Notes under the pieces: model-generated
Told to the model about the DNA's origin: nothing
Seen by the model: the letters and a program-made list of their open reading frames with translations, nothing else
Databases searched by the model: none
Part shown: positions 42,785-49,333 of the stretch, piece after piece
Numbering within the stretch: position 1 is the first letter of the stretch
How the letters are laid out: each line of letters opens with the position of its first letter
Made by a program: the position numbers and the translations under genes
Assembly (NCBI GenBank): GCA_017617525.1
Contig: JAFZWA010000062.1
Location: 1-49,333 of the forward strand
Direction of reading: 5' to 3'
Source of the DNA: Clostridiales bacterium
Lineage (GTDB): Bacteria > Bacillota > Clostridia > Saccharofermentanales > Saccharofermentanaceae
DNA: 49,333 nucleotides

Positions 42785-45277
42785 AGTCTTACTCCTTTTC
42801 TCCGTTTCCGGATCGTTTATTTCTTCGGGGGCGGAAGGTTCGATCTCGAGTTTCGCGGACCCGTGAAGAGGCTTGTCATGGGCGCTGTTACGCATGTTGA
42901 AAAGATTCAGACGCAGCGCGTTCATGCAGACGGTGAAGCTGCTGATACTCATGGCCGCGGCACCGATCATGGGGTTCATTTTCCAGGAAAGGATACCGGC
43001 CGCGATGGGGATGCAGATCAGGTTATAGAAGAACGCCCAGAAAAGGTTCTCGTGGATGTTCTTTACGGTCTTTCGGCTCAGGCGGATCGCGGCGGCTACA
43101 TCGGTGAGCGTGCTGTTCATGAGTACAACATCCGCGCTTTCGATCGCGACGTCTGTTCCCGCTCCGATCGCCATTCCGATATCGGCAGTCGTCAGTGCCG
43201 GAGCATCGTTGATGCCGTCGCCGACCATGATGACCTTATTCTTCCCTTCATTCTGAAGGGCTTTGACCACATCGCCTTTTCCGTCCGGAAGAACGCCTGC
43301 GACGACAGAATCGACATTTGCTTTTTTACCGATCGCTTCTGCGGTGATCTTGTTGTCGCCCGTCAGCATGACGACCGAAAGGCCGAGGTTCTTCAGCTGG
43401 CAGATGCCCTCTTCCGAATCCTCTTTCATCGTATCTGCCACGGCGATCATGCCGAGAAGTTTTCCGTCTTCTTCAAAGAACAGCGGCGTCTCGCCGGAAC
43501 CTGCGCACTTGGCTTCCGCTTCTTCGATCTCCTTCGGGAAGGAAGCAAATTCACGGATGAACTTACCGCTTCCACCGTGAACGAGTTTGCCGCCGATACT
43601 TCCTTCCAGGCCGTTTCCGGATCGGATGGAAAAGTTCTCGACCATGTAAAGATCGCAGGAGCCGGTGGCGCAGGCGGAGTTCTCGTTCTCGATCGAGGCG
43701 GAGGCCGCTGCGGTGCCGGAGTCAGAAGATTCGTCGGCTGCAGAAGTCTCGGATGCCGGGTCTTCGAATTCATTCACGATCGCTTTCGCGAGCGGATGCT
43801 CACTTCGTTTTTCCAATGTATATGCTTTCTGAAGAAGATACTCTTTTGTAATACCTTCAGCAGGAATGATCGATGTCACGCGGGGCTCACCGGATGTGAT
43901 CGTACCGGTCTTATCGAGCGCCACGACAGTTGCTTTTCCTAAGGTCTCAAGCGCTTCACTCGTCTTGAAAAGCACTCCGTTCTTCGCGCCCAGACCGTTT
44001 CCGACCATGATGGCGACAGGGGTCGCGAGGCCAAGCGCGCACGGGCAGGAAATGACGAGCACGGAAATGCCTCTGGCCAGCGCGAAACTAACCTCCTGAC
44101 CTGCGATCAGCCATGCGGCGATAACGAGGGCCGCGATGCCGATGACCGCGGGAACAAAGATACCGGAGACCTTATCCGCGATACGCGCGATCGGTGCCTT
44201 GGTGGCCACCGCGTCAGAAACCATTTGAATGATCTGCGAAAGCGTGGTGTCCTCACCGACTCTCGTGGCGCGGCACTTCATGTAACCGGAACGGTTGATC
44301 GTGGCGGCACTGACTTTGGATCCGACAGCCTTATCGACCGGGATCGACTCACCTGTCAGCGCGGATTCATCGACCGCGGACTCACCTTCGATGACGATTC
44401 CGTCGACCGGGATGCTTTCGCCGGGTTTGACGATGAAGATATCGCCGACAACGACTTCCTCGATCGGAACGGTCACTTCTTTTTCATTTTCAGCGGATGC
44501 ACTGTCTTCGCCCGACGCCGCTTCCGAACGCAGCACGCGTGCTGTCTTCGGTGCAAGATCCATCAGAGATTTCAGGGCGTTTGTGGTCCTGCCTTTACTT
44601 AAGGACTCCAGCGTTTTCCCGACAGTAATGAGCGCGGGGATCATCGCGGCGGATTCGAAATACAGCTGGTTGTGGTAAAGTTCATGGAGCTCGGAATTCG
44701 CGGTGCCTGTGGTGATCATGCCGCACATTCTGAAAAATACGAAAAGGCTCCACAGGAACGACACTCCGGAACCGAGCGCGACGAGCGTATCCATATTCGG
44801 CGCACCGTGAAGAAGCGATTTAATGCCGCTTTCGAAGAACTTCCTGTTAATGTACATCACGATCAGCGCCAGGATCATCTGCGTGAGTGTCAAGCCCAGG
44901 TGGTTGTGATCGAAGTAAGAAGGAAGCGGAAAATTCCACATGTTGTGTCCCATCGACACATACATCAGGATCAGAAGGAATCCTGCCGAAAGGATCAATC
45001 GCCGAACGAGCTTAGGAGTCTCTTCGTCCTTGAGAGACGGAGCTTCGGAGGCAGGTGCTTTTTGCGCGGGATCGGATGAGGACTTCAGGCTCGCGCCATA
45101 GCCCGCCTTCTCGACCGCTTCAATGACCGCGGAAGGATCGGCGTCGCCTTCAACGCCCATTGAATTCGTCAGCAGGCTCACGGCAACAGAAGTCACGCCC
45201 GGAACCTTTCCGACCGCCTTCTCAACGCGCGACTGGCACGCCGCGCAACTCATACCTGTGACCTTGTACTGCTTCAT
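42569..45277 (-). CDS. copA: Copper-exporting P1B-type ATPase with N- and C-terminal metal-binding domains
   Basis: 902 residues. N-terminal HMA domain (CAAC at 11-14), transmembrane CPC at 411-413 in ISCPCALGLATP, phosphorylated Asp455 in DKTGT, SEHP at 492-495 and GDGINDAPAL. It pumps Cu(I) out. Two oddities: a Ser/Ala/Glu-rich insert of about 37 residues (about 505-541, with a Cys pair) in the nucleotide-binding domain, and a second HMA domain fused in frame at the C-terminus (832-902, CGHC). That last part has its own ribosome site and can be made alone. It follows csoR by 30 bases. Confidence 0.96.
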   Translation of the reverse strand: MKQYKVTGMSCAACQSRVEKAVGKVPGVTSVAVSLLTNSMGVEGDADPSAVIEAVEKAGYGASLKSSSDPAQKAPASEAPSLKDEETPKLVRRLILSAGFLLILMYVSMGHNMWNFPLPSYFDHNHLGLTLTQMILALIVMYINRKFFESGIKSLLHGAPNMDTLVALGSGVSFLWSLFVFFRMCGMITTGTANSELHELYHNQLYFESAAMIPALITVGKTLESLSKGRTTNALKSLMDLAPKTARVLRSEAASGEDSASAENEKEVTVPIEEVVVGDIFIVKPGESIPVDGIVIEGESAVDESALTGESIPVDKAVGSKVSAATINRSGYMKCRATRVGEDTTLSQIIQMVSDAVATKAPIARIADKVSGIFVPAVIGIAALVIAAWLIAGQEVSFALARGISVLVISCPCALGLATPVAIMVGNGLGAKNGVLFKTSEALETLGKATVVALDKTGTITSGEPRVTSIIPAEGITKEYLLQKAYTLEKRSEHPLAKAIVNEFEDPASETSAADESSDSGTAAASASIENENSACATGSCDLYMVENFSIRSGNGLEGSIGGKLVHGGSGKFIREFASFPKEIEEAEAKCAGSGETPLFFEEDGKLLGMIAVADTMKEDSEEGICQLKNLGLSVVMLTGDNKITAEAIGKKANVDSVVAGVLPDGKGDVVKALQNEGKNKVIMVGDGINDAPALTTADIGMAIGAGTDVAIESADVVLMNSTLTDVAAAIRLSRKTVKNIHENLFWAFFYNLICIPIAAGILSWKMNPMIGAAAMSISSFTVCMNALRLNLFNMRNSAHDKPLHGSAKLEIEPSAPEEINDPETEKRSKTMKKTLKIEGMMCGHCEASVKKALEELPFISNASPNHNTDSCEIEISDDAAYDEAAVKATIEGKDYKYLGEA

Positions 45278-45307
45278 CTTCTCTCCTGCCGCCGGGATGT
45301 CCGGCTG

Positions 45308-45619
45308 TTATTTCATCAGTTTCTGCATGACCTTGACGAACTCGTCGATCGACTCGTCCTTGCCTTCGCGGATATCGTCCGCGACGCAGCTTCTCATGTG
45401 GCATGCCATCAGTTCCTTGTTGAAGCTGTTGAGCGCCGCCGTGACCGCCGCGACCTGTGTAAGGATCGTCGGGCAATACGCGTCGCCCTCGATCATCTTT
45501 TCGATGCCGCGGATCTGTCCCTCCGCGCGGCGAAGGCGCTTGAGCAGTTCCTTCCTCTCCTCCTCGGTGCGGAGTTTCTTTCTATCATCGCAATGCGGGC
45601 ATTTCTCTGTCTTTGCCAT
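45308..45619 (-). CDS. csoR: Copper-sensing repressor
   Basis: 103-residue four-helix CsoR/RcnR-type repressor. The Cu(I) ligands Cys-His-Cys appear in AYCPT and ELMACHMRSC. A short N-terminal CPHC motif is extra. It leaves its operators when copper binds. The ATG at 45619 follows AAAGGG; the longer frame to 45673 would start inside the operator. It lies first in the operon, autoregulated through two operators. Confidence 0.94.
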   Translation of the reverse strand: MAKTEKCPHCDDRKKLRTEEERKELLKRLRRAEGQIRGIEKMIEGDAYCPTILTQVAAVTAALNSFNKELMACHMRSCVADDIREGKDESIDEFVKVMQKLMK

Positions 45620-45673
45620 AGTTGTGTTCCCTTTCTTAATGCTTATATCGTTTGTGTTATTGTTCGCTACCAC

Positions 45674-45734
45674 ATACCCCCAGGGGGTATCTTTATCTGT
45701 TACCGATTGTATACCCCCCAGGGGTATCTGTCAA
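45674..45734 (-). promoter_or_regulatory. csoR-copA promoter with two CsoR operators
   Basis: TTGACA (45734-45729), 17-base spacer, TACAAT (45711-45706). One operator, ATACCCCCCAGGGGTAT (45711-45727), fills the spacer. A second, ATACCCCCAGGGGGTAT (45674-45690), lies 37 bases downstream. Both are the G/C-tract palindromes typical of CsoR sites. Confidence 0.92.
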
Positions 45735-45737
45735 CAA

Positions 45738-45769
45738 CAAAAAAAGAGCACCTCCTCGAGGAGATGCTC
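45738..45769 (-). terminator. Terminator of the zinc-ribbon gene
   Basis: GAGCA-CTCCT type arms at 45746-45769 around CG, followed on the minus strand by eight U. It abuts the csoR promoter. Confidence 0.88.
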
Positions 45770-45799
45770 CTTTGAAAACTATGTAAATGAAAACTCGGA

Positions 45800-46969
45800 T
45801 CAAACGATCTTGCTTCCGCAGAATGTGCAGATTCCGGCGGCACCGATTGCCGTGGTTGCCTGGCAGAACGGACAGACCATCGTACCGCCTGCGGCCGGAG
45901 CCTGCGCCATCGCCTGCTGTTGCATCGGCTGCTGGTATCCACCCTGAGCCATTGCCTGCTGTTGCATCGGCTGCTGGTATCCACCCTGCGCCATTGCTTG
46001 CTGCATCGGGATCGCGCCGCCATCTTCAGGTCTACGCGGACCACCCGCCGGCATCGGCTGCTGTAAGCCCTGTAACGCCATGTTCGCTCCGAAAAAAGCC
46101 ATTCCGCCGGCACCCTGCTGACGGGCAGCCATGATATTCGCAATCTCCATTTGTACCTGCATATGACGAGCCTGGTCAGTAGGATCTGCACAACCCTGCT
46201 GCGCTACTTGGGCATCCATCTTCGCTCTCAACTGAGAAGCCTCAGCCTTAAGAGCCGCGAGCCGTGCATCCTGCTGAGCCATCGGATCTGCAGCAGCTGC
46301 ACCGCGCATTCCGTCGATCGCTGCCTTGATCTCGTTACCGCAGTCAACGCACTTATAATATTCATCGATCTTGTTGCCAAGGAGGTTGAATCCGGAACGG
46401 GAAACGCTCCAGCCGCCGCTCTGACCCGGGTTCATCGGCTGCTCGCCGACCTCGATGTATCCGTTGGAAAGCGCAAACTTCATCTCGTCGAAGTACGGAT
46501 GATTTACGCGGATGATCGCATGGAATTCGTAGGAATATTTATATCTCGGAGGATTGTAGCTGACGGACTTTCCGGAGCTGTCGGTTCTTCTGATCTCGGA
46601 TCTGTGTTCCTTAACGTCGAGGTCACAGCCCTGCGCCTGCGAGAAATCAAGAACGTCCGGGTTCGCGGCGGCAATATCTTTTGCCGAAGTGACCATGAAC
46701 TTTCTTGCATTGTCGTCGATCAGGAGCTTCGTGCTTGTATTGCCGAGAGTTCTCGTCGCGTGAAAAGCAGCAACCGCGCTCTTGTTCTGCTCACGATAAG
46801 CCAGCTGCTGGTCAATATCCGCTTTCGTACTGTGACGACGCTCGGAAAACCACGGGGAAAGCTTGCTTGCGCAGTCCTTACACATATTGGCGTCTTCGAG
46901 CTTTTTGTTGCCCAGAAGGCCGATCTTATTGCCGCAAAAATCACAGAATTTCTTATCAAAAAGTCCCAT
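45800..46969 (-). CDS. Double zinc-ribbon protein with Gln/Met-rich repeats
   Basis: 389 residues. The N-terminal zinc ribbon (CDFCGNKIG...CKDC, the DUF4428 pattern) is followed by a beta-rich domain (about 80-210), a CVDCG pair, a helical Ala/Gln-rich region and a Gln/Met/Gly-rich stretch. That stretch contains an exact 14-residue duplication (GGYQQPMQQQAMAQ), and the protein ends in a second ribbon (CPFCQ...CTFCG). The DNA repeat is 42 bp. No signal peptide. The role is unknown; such layouts suggest a scaffold or membrane-associated adaptor. Confidence 0.85.
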   Translation of the reverse strand: MGLFDKKFCDFCGNKIGLLGNKKLEDANMCKDCASKLSPWFSERRHSTKADIDQQLAYREQNKSAVAAFHATRTLGNTSTKLLIDDNARKFMVTSAKDIAAANPDVLDFSQAQGCDLDVKEHRSEIRRTDSSGKSVSYNPPRYKYSYEFHAIIRVNHPYFDEMKFALSNGYIEVGEQPMNPGQSGGWSVSRSGFNLLGNKIDEYYKCVDCGNEIKAAIDGMRGAAAADPMAQQDARLAALKAEASQLRAKMDAQVAQQGCADPTDQARHMQVQMEIANIMAARQQGAGGMAFFGANMALQGLQQPMPAGGPRRPEDGGAIPMQQAMAQGGYQQPMQQQAMAQGGYQQPMQQQAMAQAPAAGGTMVCPFCQATTAIGAAGICTFCGSKIV

Positions 46970-47005
46970 AATATCCTCCCTTGCATTTTTGGAATTATCA
47001 ACGTA

Positions 47006-47034
47006 ATTTTACCATTTGATACATACATCTTCAA
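47006..47034 (-). promoter_or_regulatory. Promoter of the zinc-ribbon gene
   Basis: TTGAAG (47034-47029), 17-base spacer, TAAAAT (47011-47006), about 35 bases before GGGAGG and the start codon. Confidence 0.6.
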
Positions 47035-47101
47035 TTACTCTTTGTCACACTCATCACCGAAATAGAGTCCGCTAAAGATGCGCGAAAAGCACTTGTCCCC
47101 G

Positions 47102-47135
47102 AAAAAAAAAGACCGCCCCCGAAGGAACGGTCCTT
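47102..47135 (-). terminator. Terminator of ald
   Basis: GACCG/CGGTC-type stem (47111-47132) closed by AGG, followed on the minus strand by nine U, about 70 bases after the ald stop. Confidence 0.85.
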
Positions 47136-47202
47136 TTCAAGCATCTATTGAATTTTCCGCTTCAGCCGTGCCGCTAAACGCAGCCTGGCCGCGCGCCGCG
47201 TC

Positions 47203-48315
47203 TTACATCAGGCTTGCCAGCTCGGTGTACTCATAACCGAGAGCGGAAGCAACGTTCTTGTTTGTGCACTTACCAGCATAACAGTTGACGCCGGAAGTGA
47301 TGACCTCGCTCTTCTTGCAAGCTTCCTCGAGACCTGCCTCTGCGATCTGAAGACCATACTTCAGGGTAGCGTTTGTAAGAGCAATGGTACTTGTTCTCGG
47401 AACTGCGCCCGGCATGTTACCTACGCAGTAGTGAACGACACCGTCCTCGATGTAGACCGGATCGTCGTGAGTCGTAACGTGAGAAGATTCACCGCAACCG
47501 CCCTGGTCGATCGCGACGTCAACAAATACAGCGCCGTCCTTCATTTCCGGCAGATACTTTTTCTTAAAGAGCTTCGGTGTCGAGCCACCCGGGATCAGAA
47601 CAGAACCGATCACGAGGTCAGCGTCCTTGCAGACTCGCTCGACATTGGAATCGTTACTAACGAGTGTCTGAATGTGTGCGCCGAACATGTTGTCGAGTTC
47701 CTCAAGTCTCTTGAGGTTAACATCGAGGATCGTAACGTTCGCGCCCATACCGACAGCGATCTTACAGGCGTTCATACCAACGGTACCGCCACCGAGGATA
47801 ACGACGTTTGCCTTCGGAGTACCCGGAACACCTGCCAAGAGGATGCCCTCACCGCCGAACTTCTTTTCGAGATACTTCGCGCCTTCCTGAATGGAAAGAC
47901 GGCCCGCGATCTGAGACATCGGAGCCAGACACGGCAGCGAACGGTCCTTTTCCTGCAGTGTCTCGTAAGCAACGGCCTTGACCTTGCCTGCGATCAATGC
48001 ATCGGCCTGCTCTTTGTCAGCAGCCAGGTGCAGATATGTGTAGAGGATGAGACCGTCTCTGAACAGCGGATATTCCTCCGGAAGCGGCTCCTTGACCTTG
48101 ACCATCATGTCCACAAGGTGCCAAACATCGGCCGCGTTATCGATCAGCGACGCGCCCGCATCGACGTATTCATTGTCCGAAAAACCGGAACCGACGCCCG
48201 CGCCCTTTTCCATGTACACATGGTGGCCGGCCGCCACGTAGGCTTTTACGTTGTCCGGCGTCAGGCCGACGCGGAACTCATTGTTCTTGATCTCTTTTAC
48301 ACAACCGATCTTCAT
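47203..48315 (-). CDS. ald: Alanine dehydrogenase
   Basis: 370 residues, the standard length. NAD-dependent interconversion of alanine with pyruvate and ammonia. KEIKNNEFRVGLTP opens the catalytic domain, KVKEP carries the substrate-binding Lys, VVILGGGTVGMNACKIAVGMGANVTILD is the Rossmann site and VDVAIDQGGC(GESS) closes the active site. The gene has its own terminator. A perfect octamer hairpin lies upstream. Confidence 0.96.
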   Translation of the reverse strand: MKIGCVKEIKNNEFRVGLTPDNVKAYVAAGHHVYMEKGAGVGSGFSDNEYVDAGASLIDNAADVWHLVDMMVKVKEPLPEEYPLFRDGLILYTYLHLAADKEQADALIAGKVKAVAYETLQEKDRSLPCLAPMSQIAGRLSIQEGAKYLEKKFGGEGILLAGVPGTPKANVVILGGGTVGMNACKIAVGMGANVTILDVNLKRLEELDNMFGAHIQTLVSNDSNVERVCKDADLVIGSVLIPGGSTPKLFKKKYLPEMKDGAVFVDVAIDQGGCGESSHVTTHDDPVYIEDGVVHYCVGNMPGAVPRTSTIALTNATLKYGLQIAEAGLEEACKKSEVITSGVNCYAGKCTNKNVASALGYEYTELASLM

Positions 48316-48352
48316 AAGTCACATCCTCACTCTACTTCTAATTTGATTTCCT

Positions 48353-48372
48353 CGCGAAAAGCACTTTTCGCG
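48353..48372. repeat. Octamer hairpin upstream of ald
   Basis: CGCGAAAA-GCAC-TTTTCGCG, an 8-bp perfect stem around the repeated octamer, between bioY and ald on the minus strand. It could end bioY transcription only weakly because no U-run follows. Confidence 0.7.
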
Positions 48373-48426
48373 GCTACTTTTCATTGTAGCATAAGTATCT
48401 GTGAGAAACGTGCAAATGAAGAAGAT

Positions 48427-49020
48427 TTATACTACCGAGTTATCCGCGGCGCTCTTCTTTTTCGGTTTTCTCAGAACAGGGATCAGGCGGGTCCCGACGA
48501 TCGCCGCAAGCACCATCTTGATCGAATCCGTCGGCATGAAAATAAGGAAGTAATCGACGAGAAGAACTCTCATCCCGATGACCTTATCCATGTAAAAACG
48601 GCAGATGCAGTAAAGATACGGAACACCGATCAGGTAGATCACGAAAAGTCCCGCAAAGCATGCGATCAGCACTCTCACAAATCCCGGCTTTCCGTCTTTG
48701 GTCTGTGTCAGTTTTCCCGTGACAAACGCGCCTCCCACCATACCGAGAAGGTATCCGAAGCTCGGCTGCAGAACATACGAGAATCCGCCTCCTCCGGTAA
48801 ATACCGGAAGACCGATCAATCCGAGAAGGATATAGACTAAAACAGAAAGCGCGCCGAGCTCTCCGCCGAGCAGAAGTCCCGCAACGGTCGTAAAGAAAAG
48901 CTGCAGCGTAAACGGAATTCCCGGAAACGGGATACGGATAAATGCGCCGATCGCGGACAGCGCAGCGAACATCGCGACCAGCGCGATACGATATGTTTTT
49001 TCACGATAACTTGTTTTCAT
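48427..49020 (-). CDS. bioY: Biotin transporter substrate-binding component
   Basis: 197-residue membrane protein with about six hydrophobic segments. IRIPFPGIPFTLQLFFTTVAGLLLG is the BioY signature, as are GLIGLPVF.GGGG and the Gly-rich LQPSFGYLLG. It is the S-component of a biotin ECF importer; the shared energising module is not in the window. The ATG at 49020 fits AGGAAG better than the ATG at 49029, which is too close. It follows birA by 60 bases. Confidence 0.94.
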   Translation of the reverse strand: MKTSYREKTYRIALVAMFAALSAIGAFIRIPFPGIPFTLQLFFTTVAGLLLGGELGALSVLVYILLGLIGLPVFTGGGGFSYVLQPSFGYLLGMVGGAFVTGKLTQTKDGKPGFVRVLIACFAGLFVIYLIGVPYLYCICRFYMDKVIGMRVLLVDYFLIFMPTDSIKMVLAAIVGTRLIPVLRKPKKKSAADNSVV

Positions 49021-49080
49021 GTTTATCATCTTCCTAATGTGTTTTGGAGAACATCTAAAGCGAGATACAAAAACAGTTTC

Positions 49081-49333
49081 TTATTTTTTCAGAAGGTCCT
49101 TCGGCCGTACGCTTACCTCGCCGGACGAAAGAATTTCGGTAGTCTTGTCCGGGAACTCCACGAGGAGGTTACAGTCATCCGTGATGTCCAGAACCTTGCC
49201 GCGGCGGGTCTTTCCGCCACCTGTGGGGATCACGTCGACCTGCTTACCAAGTACAAGACTTCTTTCCTTATATTCCGCCTCGTACCCACCGTGGTCAGCG
49301 GAACGGTAGATGGCAAAAAACTGATTCAAAAAC
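49081..49333 (-). CDS. birA: Biotin-protein ligase, C-terminal part only
   Basis: The last 83 residues of a frame open to the window edge. YKERSLVLGKQVDVI followed by a small beta-barrel (GKVLDITDDCNLLVEFPDKT) matches the BirA C-terminal domain, which closes over the ATP/biotin site. The catalytic core and any N-terminal DNA-binding domain lie outside. Neighbourhood with bioY supports the call. Confidence 0.88.
   Translation of the reverse strand, partial: FLNQFFAIYRSADHGGYEAEYKERSLVLGKQVDVIPTGGGKTRRGKVLDITDDCNLLVEFPDKTTEILSSGEVSVRPKDLLKK

Noticed and set aside
47431-48840. 469-residue plus-strand open frame opposite ald and bioY
   Set aside because: It spans two convincing genes on the other strand and the intergenic hairpin; it is a shadow.

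Overview
The window reads as the chromosome of an anaerobic Clostridia-type member of the Bacillota with moderately high G+C. The signs are a consensus sigma-A promoter, strong AGGAGG-type ribosome sites, Firmicute-type MetNIQ, CsoR, BioY and rubrerythrin, many lipoproteins with short lipobox signals, and no oxygen-respiration genes. No species is claimed. Both ends cut a gene: carB on the left and birA on the right.

Layout. 1-4.1 kb: carAB, minus strand, behind a perfect promoter and a leader terminator. 4.1-5 kb: an acidic lipoprotein of unknown function. 5-14 kb: a sulfur amino acid block on the minus strand. It holds iscS-iscU, then mccB-mccA-metN-metI (methionine uptake and reverse transsulfuration to cysteine), then metQ followed by an iron alcohol dehydrogenase and an AhpD-like protein. 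All three transcription units start at near-identical promoters that overlap one inverted repeat. The mcc and metQ units also carry matching leaders. Each leader has a 41-codon peptide with a Cys-Cys pair at codons 14-15 and a terminator that competes with an upstream pairing. 14-20.4 kb: a serpin lipoprotein, a MIF-like tautomerase with an XRE-TPR regulator, a tRNA 3'-end remnant, two lipoproteins, a gene remnant and a tandem GNAT protein. 20.4-25.1 kb: an array of 53-bp repeats, then a LysR regulator divergent from metE-metF. 25.2-31.9 kb: small housekeeping and accessory genes (degenerate rhodanese, FeoB-associated protein, esterase, rubrerythrin, GH13 amylase, flavin-type oxidase, HAD hydrolase, membrane protein). 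32-37.7 kb: MBOAT O-acyltransferase, AlgJ/X-like protein, SGNH hydrolase and EEP phosphodiesterase, probably for a surface polymer. 37.7-42.4 kb: AlkD-like repair protein, an anchored protein, queF and a queuosine-precursor transporter, a second copy of the 17 kb lipoprotein family, and tRNA-Val(GAC). 42.5-45.7 kb: the csoR-copA copper operon with twin CsoR operators; copZ seems to start inside copA. 45.8-49.3 kb: a zinc-ribbon protein, alanine dehydrogenase, bioY and birA.

Two signals stand out. One is the paired cysteine-codon leader attenuators, which make physiological sense because the genes behind them supply cysteine from methionine. The other is an octamer, AAAAGCAC/GTGCTTTT, that I counted 36 times by eye in both orientations (about 1.5 expected by chance). 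It is common between genes and sits in several hairpins, much like the DNA uptake sequences of Pasteurellaceae and Neisseriaceae, but in a Clostridia-like genome.
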